Below, piece by piece: positions 1 to 10,736 of a stretch of DNA of 64,000 nt. The notes below the pieces were generated by a model that was not told the DNA's origin, ran no database searches, and saw only the letters and a list, made by a program, of their open reading frames with translations. Made by a program: the position numbers and the translations under genes. Positions within the stretch are counted from its first letter, which is position 1, and each line of letters starts with the position of its first letter. Source of the stretch: Anniella stebbinsi (lineage: Eukaryota; Chordata; Lepidosauria; Squamata; Anniellidae); assembly GCA_029215795.1 (NCBI GenBank), contig JARDYH010000002.1, forward strand, positions 13,695,001 through 13,759,000, given 5' to 3'.

Positions 1-577
1 CCTCACCCCTTCTCTTCTTTTCCTAGATAGTCTAAGGGCCTTATGCTATGGAGACCAGTGTGTGAGCTCAAATATCTCACAGAGGGTACATGGAGGGCAT
101 AAGAATATACGAAATGCTTTGTTGGTTGAACCAAAGTCACTAGAGGAATGTGTGGAAGCAGGACATAAGAGAGGCCACATTCCATAAATTCTGCCTAATA
201 ATGATTGATAGATCTCTTTTCAATGATTTTGTCCATTTTTTTTAAAAAAACAACAGAATCTATCTAAATAGCTGCCATTACTCCTCCATCCAATGGGTAC
301 ATTCAAATCCTAAGCCAGAAACTTATTGATACGTGTGAAAACAGAATGTGTAAAGAGGCCTTAAGAGACAGAGAGAAAACATCTCCACACCTTTAATCAT
401 TTTTCTATCCTTCGATCATGTCATCCCTTCAGGCCCCTGGGAAGAGGAAATTAAGAACAAGATAAGGGCTGATCATTGTCAATCGTTTAAGAGCAAGGGA
501 GGTAGGAGACTGCAAAACTTCAAGATGATCAAGAGAGACAAACCATGATTCACCCCTCATTATGAATGCAGAGAGGA

Positions 578-615
<38 letters not shown>

Positions 616-1977
616 TACTATTTGGAATTTTAGTTGGAGCACACTGGAAAAAAAGATGGTAATTTGTGACCAGATTTCTTTTGTGAGGTGTGTGTTTCTT
701 AGTCCAAAGTAGCTATGGAAGAGGGGAAATCAGAACAAGAAGCAACTCGGTGGAAAGAGTATTTAACCATTTCTCCTGCATAATTTTCCTGATCAAAATC
801 ATCCCCCCTACAAAGCTGCTATTTGCCTCATGGGAAAAGCATACAGGTAATTTATATGTTTTTCCTTTGTCAGGCGCCAGCAGGGCCAGAACTGTGAACC
901 TTTGATTCTGTGCAGGGCTGCCTCAAGTGGAGATCTAGCAGAACTGCAGTTTGGAACAACTTCCTGTCCACCCACCCACCAAGGTTGGCCTTTGGGCACT
1001 CCTGAACAAAAGGGGCTTCCTGTTTGGGCTGGGATCTTGATTGAGAAATGTTGTCTTCCTGACTCTGGTGTGTTTCTGTGTCTCCTTCGGCTCTGACTAG
1101 CAGGTTCAACTGTTCGCTCACCTCCGACTGCTGTCTATAGCTCAGCCTTGATATCCCCACAAGGCAAATAGCAGGCTTAACCCCACACCTAGCACCATTT
1201 CCCTGACCCGGGCATTAAAAGGAAAAGGAAATTTGCACAAATGCAAGTTCTTTTACCCTAAGTTGCACCTAGACTTCTTCAAGCTGCATCTTCCTGCTCC
1301 TTCCTGCTCTAGTCTTCCCTCTCTCTGTTCTTACTGGCTCTCTCACTCTTTTATAGCCTCTTCTCCGCAAAACTGAAAGTAGAGTTTCGATCTTGAAGAA
1401 ATTAAACTTAACTGTAGAAATGAAACTTAACTGGGAGATGGCTCTTAACTGGAGAAATGAGACAATTGCTTTTGCATCGAGTTCTGTTCTGAGAAGAAAA
1501 GGTTGGGGGGGGGGTTTAGTAAGGTTCATATTCAGCTGAACCTGCAATCTTACTGCTTTTCATATAATATGATTAATACCAATTCAAGTGGGTTGTTAAA
1601 AATATATATGGAAATTTAATGATTTGTAAGACAAAGACATGAACATCGATACCAATATGTGGAGAGAGATATCTGAATGCCCCCCCTCTAATGTTAGTGA
1701 AGTCAGCTTGCTTTCTGCCAGCACAGAAACACGGGACTCCTTCTTTGCTTGATCTGTGTTGGATTGCTGGCCTCTATTATGAAGAAAACACATTTATGAG
1801 GCGAACTATTATGAGACACTCACAAAGTGAAAATAGCTTAGTGAGCAATCCTAAGTAAGGGTAGGAGTGGGGAGTGAATTGGCAGATCTCCAAAACTTGG
1901 CCATTTCATAATTGTCAGGACTGGAGGAGGTGGAGGCGGTCTTCCTCTAGCAATTTTACTGGTAATTTTTAAATTTA
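1..1977. other. Intergenic DNA without a recognised gene
   Basis: I see no gene here. The stretch holds a (GA)n microsatellite around 571-614, a G-run near 1505-1514 and scattered short open frames under 100 codons with no recognisable motif or repeat-family match. The part around 860-1250 could be an old repeat, but I cannot assign it. Confidence 0.5.
571..614. repeat. (GA)n microsatellite
   Basis: An almost pure GA dinucleotide run with one AAAG interruption. Confidence 0.95.
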
Positions 1978-2154
1978 AATTTATTTATTTATTTATTTAT
2001 TTTCTATACCAGCTGATACCTGAAGCTCTCTGGATGATCCGCAAAAATTGAAATCATAACTACAGCATAAAATATAATATGAAAGCTTAAAACCACAACA
2101 TTAAACCACAATACAAAAGTACAAGCAGAATAAATCGGAGCAGCAATGCAGAGA

Positions 2155-2202
<48 letters not shown>

Positions 2203-2600
2203 TGCAAATTTAAATCAGCAGAGTTAAAAGACGAGGATTATAAATTGCTAAAATACTGGGAAAATAAAAAGGGTTTCACCTGGCGTCAAAAAGAGTATAA
2301 CGTAGATGCCAGTTGAACCTTTGTAGGGAGCTCATTCCATAGCCAGGGTGCCACAGCAGAGGGTGTGCCACAGCAGAGGGTGTGCCAGGGTGCCACAGCA
2401 GGCCCCCTGGCAGCGTCCCGCCTCACTTCCTTTGGCAGGGGCTCATGGAGAAGGACCCTCTGAGGATGATCTAAGGGTTCGGGCAGGTACATATGAGAGG
2501 AGATGATCCTTCAGATAACTTGGCCCCAATTTGTTTAGGGCTTTAAATGTTAATACCAGCACTTTGAATTGGGCCTGGATGTGGACTGGTATCTCTCAAG
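1978..2600 (-). mobile_element. L2-type LINE 3' end fragment, antisense
   Basis: Read on the minus strand, this is the end of an L2 ORF2 and its 3' UTR. A minus-strand frame at 2286-2492 contains WNELPTKVQLASTLYSF, which resembles the L2 C-terminal block 'LWNELP'. The plus strand begins with a (TTTA)n tail (about 1978-2002), followed by the inverted form of the tail motif that ends other L2 copies here. An (AT)n microsatellite interrupts it at 2161-2199, and a short duplicated GTGTGCCACAGCAGAGG unit lies at about 2349-2400. It is 5'-truncated, as is usual for LINEs, and not functional. Confidence 0.75.
2161..2199. repeat. (AT)n microsatellite
   Basis: About 20 uninterrupted AT units inside an L2 fragment. 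Confidence 0.95.
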
Positions 2601-2959
2601 GAAATGAAGGGGGCTTTGGCTCCATTGGAGCTAAGGCTTGTCCACTCCACCCCAATCCCTGGAGCACCTATTTCAGGGCCTATCACAAGTGTAAACATTT
2701 CTGGGGGTAGCTCTATGCCCATGGTTTTTTCTGCAGGCAAGTCCCCCAAAGGATGGAGCCATCTCTGCTATTGGAGGGGCATTTCCTATTGGATAATAGG
2801 AACAACTCTGCATGCTTCCACTCACTGGGGGGCGGGGCAGGGCAATAGAGAACATGCATTAACATGCATCTTGTTCATCCCCCCCCCCCCCGTCATCCTG
2901 TAACTTGATCAGTTCCTTTCTCCTACTCCCTTCTCTTCCTCTTTGCAACAAGCAACATA

Positions 2960-3297
2960 GGCTGCCTCTACAAGAGAGGTTCAAAGCTCTTTCAAGGCGC
3001 TTAAAAAAATTTACCTCTACAAGAACGGAGCGCAAATCGGGCGTAGAGGCGCGTTATCTCTCCGATTATGCGCAGTATTGAATGCACGTTAAATCGCGAG
3101 TTTTATTTTGCTCCGGCCGTTAAAGTGCATTTTGACCATGTGAACAAGCGCTTATGCGCATTAACTACTTGGAAAACGCATTTTGGTCATCCGTTAATGC
3201 GCTTCGCCGCCTCTCGCCGCCTCTCGTGCAGAGGTATTAGGTATTATGCGCATAATCGCCTAACTGGGCGCAAAAGCGAATCCTTGTAGAGGGGACC
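2960..3297. mobile_element. PIF/Harbinger-like MITE, family A, copy 1
   Basis: This 338-bp element matches a second copy at 19579-19923 over its whole length. Its ends are inverted: the left end reads GGCTGCCTCTACAAG and the right end, reversed, GGTCCCCTCTACAAG. It is flanked by ATA at 2957-2959 and 3298-3300, which fits a 3-bp target duplication. A second inverted match lies inside: an internal CCTCTACAAGAA near 3014 pairs with the right terminus. The interior is unusually rich in GCGC and TTATGCGCATAA motifs and has no transposase. The superfamily call rests on the GG-starting ends and the 3-bp duplication. Confidence 0.65.
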
Positions 3298-3639
3298 ATA
3301 TGCTCTCTTCCTGAGGGAAGCAAGTAACCATATCTCATGGCTTTGTTTACTTACACTGACACATTAAGCTTTAGAGGTGCTTGTAAAACTGTTAGATAGC
3401 CTTCTTTGACAATGTGTATAAAAGCACTAATAAAGTAAGTTCATTTGAACTTCTTCCAAACTGGCTCTATCCTGGTTTTATATCCCCTAATAGTAAATGC
3501 TGTGTTAGTACATTTTCTTTGTATAAGGCAACTCTGCTGTAAGTCATAGCAGATGTTTGAACACTTCCTTCTCCTTCTAAATCCTCTCCAGGTATAAATG
3601 GCCAAGAGGGAAATAGTGTTATCGTGATGATATGACACA

Positions 3640-4139
3640 TAAGACTAACTCTGGCCCACTTGCACTGGGTGCCTGTACACTTCCGAGCCCAAGTCAAGGT
3701 GCTGGTTTTAACGTATAAAGCTTTATCTGGCTCGGGACCACAATACCTGATGGATTGCCTCTCCTGACACAAACCTACCCATATGCTATGCTCAATATTT
3801 AAGGTCCTCCTCCGGGTACCTACTCTGAGGGAAGCCCGAAGGATGGCAACAAGGGAGAGGGCCTTTTCAGTGATGCCCCCCCTCCCGCAAATTATGGAAT
3901 GATTGCCCCAACGAGGCCCTCCTGGTGCCAACATTGTTATCTTTTCGGTGGCAGGTAAAGACTTTTCTCTTCTCCTAGGCATTTTGACAGCATACGTTGA
4001 GGACTTTTTAAAATCTGTTTTTATGTTTTTAAATTTTGTATATTGGTTTTAATGTTTTAATTTTTGTAAACCGCCCCGAGAGCTTCAGCTATGGGGTGGC
4101 ACATAAATGTAATAAATAATAATAATAAATAATAATAAT
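3640..4139 (+). pseudogene. L2-type LINE ORF2 C-terminus and 3' tail
   Basis: Plus-strand translation gives LHWVPVHFRAQVKVLVLTYKA, then a block like LREARRMATRERAFSV, which are the typical last blocks of L2 ORF2 (usually 'LHWLPV...YKALHGL' and 'RAFSV..P.LWN'). A stop codon falls between them, so it is dead. The 3' UTR follows, ending with CCGCCCCGAGAGCTTCAGCT and an (AAT)n tail to about 4139. The reverse transcriptase core is absent. Confidence 0.85.
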
Positions 4140-4169
4140 GACACAAGGTGTAGATCTGGCCAAGGTCTC

Positions 4170-4441
4170 TGAAATGCCTGGAAGAAAATAATGGTCCTTA
4201 TCTGGTGCTGAAAAGATAATAACATAGGCGCGGGGTGAACCTCCTTGCGGAGTTCATTCCCTAAGTGGGATACCACAATTGAGAAGTCCCTCGCTCTGGT
4301 AGCAATCCATCTAGCTTTCTTCAGTGGGTATACCCGGGGGACAGTCTCCAAATGACCTAAGCAGCAGGTACACATGGGAGGAGATATTCCTTTAGATACT
4401 CTAACCCCTGAAGCATTTAGGACATTAAAGGTCAACACCAA
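4170..4441 (-). mobile_element. L2-type LINE fragment, antisense
   Basis: This is similar to the antisense L2 pieces at 2286-2600 and 35590-35815. It includes the motifs GAGTTCATTCC and GGTACACATGGGAGGAGA. It sits directly after the plus-strand L2 tail, so two L2 fragments meet in opposite orientation. Confidence 0.7.
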
Positions 4442-4444
4442 CTT

Positions 4445-4760
4445 GCCAGACAGTGCAAAAAAGCTTCAAACATTGTAACCTTTTCTCACAGGAGAGTTGT
4501 TCCAGCCTCCTGCTCATTTTGGTTGCCCCCTTGTGCACCTTTTCCATCCCTTCAGCACCCCCGTTTTGAGATGCGGTGATCAGAACTGTACACAGTATTT
4601 CTGATTGCACCATAGATTCCTTTGAGGGCAGCACGATACTGGCTTTTTAACTTTTGATACCTTTCCTAATGATCCCCAACAAGGAATTTGCCTCATTTTC
4701 AATATTAGCCACACACTGGGTCAACCTTTTCATTGTGCAATCCACCACAACCACAAGGTC
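4445..4760 (-). pseudogene. CR1-type LINE ORF2 C-terminal fragment
   Basis: Minus-strand translation gives ANIENEANSLLGIIRKGIKS and, in a second frame, IVLPSKESMVQSEILCTV followed by GMEKVHKGATKMSRRLEQLS. This is the order found downstream of the reverse transcriptase in CR1 ORF2 (family knowledge: '...LGIIRK...LYKSLVR...LEKVQRRATK...LE.LSYEERL'). The frames are broken by indels and stops. No intact enzyme is encoded. Confidence 0.85.
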
Positions 4761-4794
4761 TCTTTCTTGGACATTAACCATGATTAAAAAGTAG

Positions 4795-6110
4795 GGTGCT
4801 TTCAAATGAACAACATATCTTTCTTCCCCACCTTTTGAGGTATACCTCCTGGTTTGTTCATTTGTTTTTGGACTGAATCCAGCCTCCAGCCCTTTTTCTA
4901 GAACCAGCAGGAAATCAGCTTTTAAACAAAAGCCTGGCTGATGGATGGAGAAGGAAGATAGCATCCATTTATGTACGTGATTCACCAACCCAGTGGGGAC
5001 ACACACTCGGAAGCCAATTTCTATATGCATATAATCTCCCGCTAGCTGGATTTTAGAGCCAGTCTGGAAACACTCTGTGATCTAAAGCACATCGTATTTA
5101 CCTTGCATGCAAAACACAATCACAAAATAATGAGACTTCCAACCTCTTCCTTTGAGTAGCTTTTTAGAATGCTTCATGTGCATAAATTGTGTTCCCTCCA
5201 TGTTGGGTTTTTCCTTCTATTCTGTTTATTTAGGATTAACATTGTGTATGAATGTGGGAATTAGCGGGGCTTTCTTGCTTTTCTTTTCAGATGATGAAAC
5301 AGTCTCACTTGGCACAATCAAGGTGAATAGAAATGGGTTTATAAAGCTTGAAGGGAGATGACAAAGCCCATCACACAAGATGGCAGATGATGGGTAAATT
5401 GAAACTCTCTATTATTTATTGAAAACGGCAAGTTAAAACTACGCAGATTTTTCAGCCTGACGGCACATTTATTTCATATTTTAAACATTAAAAAAACAAC
5501 AGCGGGGAGAGGCTGTCGTTAAGATACCAAGCGAATCGAACCAATGAGTGAGATAATTGCTCACTAAAGAGAAGGCCATTCAATTTTTAATGCTTTGTTG
5601 CTGTGGCCTATGGAGTGGAGGTTGATGGACTTCATAAGGTTGGTGAACTGGAAGAACTTCAGCATGGATGGTTGCAACTTAGCACAATGCTGGATCAATG
5701 GGACATAGACAATGGGCACAGTGAGGTATTGAAAATAATACTGAATAAGGAACTAAGGGTGCAATGGTATGCCCATTTTACAAAGGAGTACAGATGTATG
5801 ATAAATTGATTTCCGGACTGAAAAGTGCAACCTGCAGTCAAAGTCTGTCCATTTCTGATTTTACAGTGTGATTCACAGACCCACAGCAATATGTTCGACA
5901 GAATGTGTACATTTGAAAAATGCACACGAAAAAATGCATACTTATGACAAATATACACTAATATGCTTTCATCAATGGGAGAAGAATGCATACATTTCAA
6001 AGATGCACACAACTGACGCAAAAAAATTAATGAAATCTCATAGGGACTCAAGTTGGAATGAGTTTTGAAATGGAATTTGGAGAATTTCAGGTAGCTCAGG
6101 TTTTGCTGAT
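4795..6110. other. Intergenic DNA without a recognised gene
   Basis: I see no gene or clear repeat through most of this stretch. 5890-6110 is rich in spaced ATGCACAC and ATGCATAC words and ends in GATGTGTGCATCCCA. That resembles the inverted end of the TAGGGRTGTGCA hAT-like family seen at 7120-7962, so it may be a decayed member. Confidence 0.45.
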
Positions 6111-6424
6111 GTGTGCATCCCAACTCAATGGGATTTAGTTCTGACTAGACATGTATCGGAATGCACTGTAACATATTTTTGTCCATGCTCCCTCAGGGTA
6201 GTGCACCGTTTAAGTAACTCCATCTCAAAAAGGAAGTTGTAAAACTGAAAAGGGTGCAAAAAGGGCAACCATCTTGGAGTTGGGTTATTTGGCCGATGAT
6301 GCATGGTGTGAGGAAAACTGAGGGTTCCCCCCCCCCACACACACACACCATGGGTTTTTTGTTTCTCTCCCTCTCCATGATTCTAGAACTCAGGGGTGTC
6401 ATCTAATAGAATTGATTGGCAATA

Positions 6425-6925
6425 AGGACATAAGAAGAGCCCTGCTGGATCAGACCAAGGGTCCATCTAGTCTAACATTCTGTTCACACAGCAGCCAACC
6501 AGCTGTTGTCCAGGGACCCACAAGCAGGACATGGTGTAACAGCACCTTCCTGCCCATGTTCTCCAGCAACTGGTTTATATAGGCTTATTGCTTCTGACAT
6601 TGGAGGTAGCATATAGTCAGCAGGGCTAGTAGCCCTGGATAGCCTTCTCTTCCAAGAATTTATCCAACCCCCTTTTAAAGCCATCCAAATTGGTAGCCAT
6701 CTCTACATCCTGAAGTAGCGAATTCCATATTTCCTTTTATCTGTCCTGAATCTCCCACCAATCAGCTTCATGAGATGTTCCTGGGTTCTAATATTTTGAG
6801 AGAGGGTGAAAAATGGCTCCCTGTCCACTTTCTCCACACCATGAATAATTTTGCACACCTCTATCATGTCTCCCCTTACCCTCTTTCTTTCCAAGCTAAA
6901 TAATCCCAGCTATTGTAACCTACCC
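6425..6925 (-). mobile_element. CR1-type LINE 3' end, antisense
   Basis: The plus strand begins ACATAAGAAGAGCCCTGC, which is the inverted 3' terminus of a family seen at least ten times in the window. In minus orientation the copy contains a block ending in ALKGGWINSWKRRL, a frame-shifted version of the CR1 'FKRGLDKFLEEK' region, followed by the long 3' UTR. It is 5'-truncated and non-coding. Confidence 0.85.
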
Positions 6926-6954
6926 TCATGGGAGAAATGCTCCAACCCAATTGG

Positions 6955-7111
6955 TTCAGGACGGACCAAAGGAAGTACTTCTTTCACGCAACATATAATT
7001 AACTGATGGAACTCACTGCTTAAATATGTGAGCAATGGCTGGCAGCTGAGATTGCTTAAAAAGAGGATTAGACAAATTCATGAGGGATGAGTCTATCGAT
7101 GGCTCATAGGC
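6955..7111 (+). mobile_element. CR1-type LINE fragment, sense
   Basis: The motifs GGAAGTACTTCTTTCACGCA, GATGGAACTCACTGCT and GAGGATTAGACAAATTCATG match the end of CR1 ORF2 ('KKYFFT...WNSL...LDKF') in sense orientation. The copy is interrupted by the hAT-like insertion at 7120. Confidence 0.7.
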
Positions 7112-7119
7112 GTGTGCAG

Positions 7120-7962
7120 TAGGGATGTGCAGGCCCCCCCGGATCAGATTGGGACCCAGATCGGGACCTCCAATGTTGTCCTGGATCGGTTTAGACAAAA
7201 TCGAAGGTCCCTCAGATCAGATCGTATCTGATCCCGATCCGAAAATAGGACGTCCGATTTTCGGATCTGCTGCCCGATTTTCGGATTGGCCGCCATTTTT
7301 GGTGTTTTTGCCATAGGCTTGCATTGGGGGAAAGAAAGCTTTCCCCCAATGCAAGTCTATGGGGAAAACATGGTGGTGGGTGGGTGAGTGGGGGGGTCTA
7401 ACTCCCCCCTCCCTGTCCCTCCCCCCTCGCACTCCATACCTGCCAGGGCGGCCGCTTCCCTCCAGTGCTCGGATCTACTGAAAAACAGGCTTCGTGGCCT
7501 GCCTCTCAGTAGAGTGCCAGGTGATGACATCACCTGGTGTGCTACTGAGAAGCAGGCCACAAAGCCTGTTTTTCAGTAGATCCAAGCACTGGAGGGAAGC
7601 GGCTGCCCCGGCAGGTAAGTGGGGGAGCCCTCCCGCCTCCCCCGTCATGCTCCTTACCTGCCGGGGCCATCCACTGCTGGATGGCCCTGGCAGGTAAGCC
7701 CCCTCCCGCCCCTCCCGTTCCTTACCTGCAGGGGCTGTCCACTGCCGTGGATGGCAGCGGATGGCCCCGGCAGGTAAGGAGAGGGAGGGGTGGGAGGAGG
7801 TCTGATCCTCCGATCTTATCTGAACCGGATCGGGTCCTTCCTGACCAGTTCGGATCAGATCGGACGATCCGGATGCGGGGATCAGAAATTGGATAATTGT
7901 ATCCGATTTCCCCCAGATTGAGTCTGGATCATGGATCGGACCCAATCCGGTGCACCCCCCTA
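7120..7962. mobile_element. hAT-like non-autonomous DNA transposon, 843 bp
   Basis: The element starts TAGGGATGTGCAGG and ends CCGGTGCACCCCCCTA, giving imperfect inverted termini. It is flanked by an exact 8-bp direct repeat, GTGTGCAG, at 7112-7119 and 7963-7970, the length expected for hAT transposition. Outer parts are full of GATCGGAT, GATCCGAT and CCGATTTTCGGAT palindromes; the middle holds two inverted GC-rich segments (about 7470-7615 and 7618-7790) with repeated CCTTACCTGC(C)GGGGC words. No frame resembles a hAT transposase, so it depends on an enzyme encoded elsewhere. Confidence 0.85.
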
Positions 7963-8339
7963 GTGTGCAGCACATTTCATTAGGGTGTGCACCCAGGGAT
8001 TTTTTTTTAAAGCTAACTTTATTGAATACTCAATCATAAAGGACATTGTTTTTATTTGTTTATTTAATAAACACTGTAGACACTGATGCTCCACTCTGCA
8101 TTCAGCTTACCTGACTGCAGGAGGGCTGTTTCTGGTTGTGTGTGTTGGGGGGAATGAGGAGACACTCCTCAAGCCCCAATGTTGGTGAGGCTTTGTGGTG
8201 ACACTGGCCGGAAGAGGGGCTTATGAGGCGATATTAGCCTTTGGGGGCCTTCCTCTTGGCTCCCAGCATAGTGATTCCGTTTTGCTCCTGTGCTGGGAGC
8301 AACAGTGCTCTCTCGGAGGCAGCGATTCTTTGGCACAGC

Positions 8340-8595
8340 AGCGGAGCAGGTGTCATTTGTATGCATGCAGCACCTGGTGAAATCTCCTCTTCATCACAAC
8401 AATTAAAGCTGCAGGAGCTACACTAGTGTGACCAGATACAAAAGAGGGCAGGACTCCTGCAGCTTTAACTGTTGTCATGAAGAGGGAATTTCACCAGGTG
8501 CTGCATGCATACAAGTGACACCTGCTGAAATTCCCTTTTCTATGCAACTGTTAAAGAGACAGGAGCCCTGTCCTTCTTTCCATAAGGTCACCCTA
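8340..8595. mobile_element. Palindromic hAT-like MITE (TAGGGTGACC family), left-truncated
   Basis: This matches the family whose full copy is at 10314-10633. The right half (8427-8595) runs from a TAGTGTGACCAGATAC junction to GGTCACCCTA. The left half begins abruptly inside the arm at about 8340, with no left terminus, so the copy is truncated. Confidence 0.75.
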
Positions 8596-8599
8596 GCTA

Positions 8600-8622
8600 A
8601 AGAGGGGCATCAAAGAGAGAAT

Positions 8623-8654
<32 letters not shown>

Positions 8655-9660
8655 AAGAGAAAGAGAGAGGAACTTGTTGCTGCAACCATCAAATAGCATC
8701 CAGCCTAATATTTTACCAAATTTTTGTGCGGTAATCTCCCTGGCTTTAGCTCCCTTTTTGCTCTTGCCCCTCAAATTCCTAGCCGAATGTTTGCCTATTC
8801 AGACGTTTGGCTTCTTTCTAGATCCGACAGCTTTCCTTTCTAGAATATATATGCTCAGTGGTCACCACCCAACCGTTTGTTCAGTGGTGCTCAGAAATCG
8901 TTGGTTTCTGAAATATAAAATACTGTGTGAGTGATAGAGAGAACCATCTTGTGCATTTGAGCCTCATCTGCGTGACAAAGAGCTTGCGCACGGCATGCTG
9001 GAATGCCTCCGGGATGCAATTAGCTAATGACCATGATGATTGCAGTGCTGGGATATTAGCACTGTAGCGGACACACAGGTTTAAGGCTATGAGGTCACTT
9101 TCAGTTTTCTTTCCCACCAGGGAATTCTTCGTTCTCTGGGGATGTGCTTGCTTGTTTTCATGCCCCTGAGCACCGTCTGGTGTCTTCACCACCTCAGCAA
9201 AGTAAAGAACCCAACTGACACTGTTAGTACAACGGGCACTTTGCATCCATCCTAATACAGACCAATTTGCAATGACAGACGTAATGCTCTTCCATGGGCG
9301 GAGGTGCTAATTCAGGGTCCTCACCCCACCTCACAAGCTGCTTCCATTCTAATTGCTGGCAGTCATTTCGGACTTTGCCGGCTATAGGATCTGGTAAGCA
9401 AATTTCAGTTCAAACTCAAAATAGTCTTGCGGCACCTTAATGACTAATGGTTTTATGGTTGTATAAGAGCTGCCGAAGGGGCGCTTTACTCCATGAAACT
9501 TTATGCCGCAGTCATTCTGTAAGGCTGCCCAAAGATTCCTTGTTATTGCTTCTGCTGCAACACACTCAATACAGCTTCCCCTCTGAAATGTGAGTATGTT
9601 TACCATTGTTGGGTGTATGGGTGAACCTTGATTGAATACCTAAACCATCCATTTATTCCA
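8600..9660. other. Intergenic DNA with a (GA)n repeat
   Basis: A (GA)n-rich tract lies at about 8612-8668. The rest shows no gene, no known repeat family and no RNA gene that I can support. Confidence 0.45.
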
Positions 9661-9664
9661 GAAT

Positions 9665-10305
9665 CAGCTTGAGGTTATCCCTGTACATCCAAATGATGCA
9701 CAGGGGATCCTGGGATCATTCGGGGATGAGCACTCACTTTCCCCAGGATAAAATGAACTACTTTGATCCTGTTTTTTTCCAAGGGTCCCGGGATAACCCC
9801 AAGGACTGTGGCCAGTGCTCCCAGGTCCTCCCTCCTCCCTGAGAGTAGTGGGGCTCTTTAAACAGGCACGGAGCTGCACAAGGTGACTCCATGCCCATCG
9901 GGGGGGATAGCAATTTCACCATCCCCAGGATGGCTGCCAGCGCTTTTGTTTTAAGGTTTTTTTTTAACTTACTCTTTCGCAGGATCGCAATTGCGCAACC
10001 GTCTCCTGATTCAAAAAACAAACAACCAAATAAATAAATAAATGCTGCCTTGGAACATCTCTCCTGATAATTACTGGCAACTGTAGGAGATTATCATCCT
10101 GTTAGGAGTATTTCTGCAGACATCTCTTATCAACCCCCTGAAGAAGGCCTTAAAAATCAATATAGGCCAAAACGTGTTGGGCTTGGAAATAAAGTATCTT
10201 AGCATTCTGAGAACCTGCTTCTCTCCTTTTTTTGCCATTAGTTCTTGAACCTGAGACCTACTCAATGCAAATATTTTAAAATACAATTTTAACTCTTTAT
10301 CTCCC
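9665..10305. other. Unassigned DNA, possible old repeat pieces
   Basis: I see no gene. 9665-9960 has the balanced GGATCCTGGGA and TCCCGGGATAACC words typical of decayed inverted-repeat elements, but I could not define its ends. 10130-10180 contains GAAGAAGGCC and CCAAAACGTGTTGGGC, a motif common in vertebrate retroelement debris. A short (AAAT)n run lies near 10026-10043. Confidence 0.35.
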
Positions 10306-10313
10306 CTCCCAAC

Positions 10314-10633
10314 TAGGGTGACCAGATAAAATCCAGGTCAGGGCTCATGTAACTTTAACAGTTGTAGAGAAAAGGGAATTTCAGCCAGTGTCATTTGTAT
10401 GCAATTAGTTCCTGGTGATATTCCTTCTTCATCACAACAGTTAAAGGTGCAGGCACTCTACTAGAGTGACCAAATACAAAAGAAGGCAGGGCCCCTGCAA
10501 CTTTAACTGTTGTGATGAAGAGGGAATTTCACCAGGAACTAATTGCATACAAATAACACTGGCTGAAATTCCTTTTTCTCTACAACTGTTAAAGTTACAT
10601 GAGCCCTGACCTGGATTTTATCTGGTCACCCTA
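10314..10633. mobile_element. Palindromic hAT-like MITE (TAGGGTGACC family), full copy
   Basis: The 320-bp element starts TAGGGTGACCAGATAAAA and ends TTTTATCTGGTCACCCTA, perfect inverted termini. It is flanked by exact 8-bp repeats, CTCCCAAC, at 10306-10313 and 10634-10641. The whole element folds on itself. At its centre (about 10462-10480) a second inverted terminus, CTAGAGTGACC, marks the junction of two oppositely oriented half-elements, so the unit is an inverted dimer. It has no coding capacity. The 8-bp duplication supports hAT. Confidence 0.88.
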
Positions 10634-10639
10634 CTCCCA

Positions 10640-10705
10640 ACACTGTCATGCTCATGATGGGGTATGGTTCTGCCCTAGCTCATCTCCCCCCAAAATGTTA
10701 TAACC

Positions 10706-10736
<31 letters not shown>

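Noticed and set aside
3467..3982. 171-codon minus-strand frame
   Set aside because: It is antisense to the L2 ORF2 remnant at 3640-4139.
7475..7975. 166-codon minus-strand frame
   Set aside because: It falls entirely inside the non-coding hAT-like element and is made of its GC-rich repeats.
8428..8934. 168-codon plus-strand frame with a long Arg-Glu repeat
   Set aside because: It is created by a hAT-like MITE arm followed by a (GA)n microsatellite.
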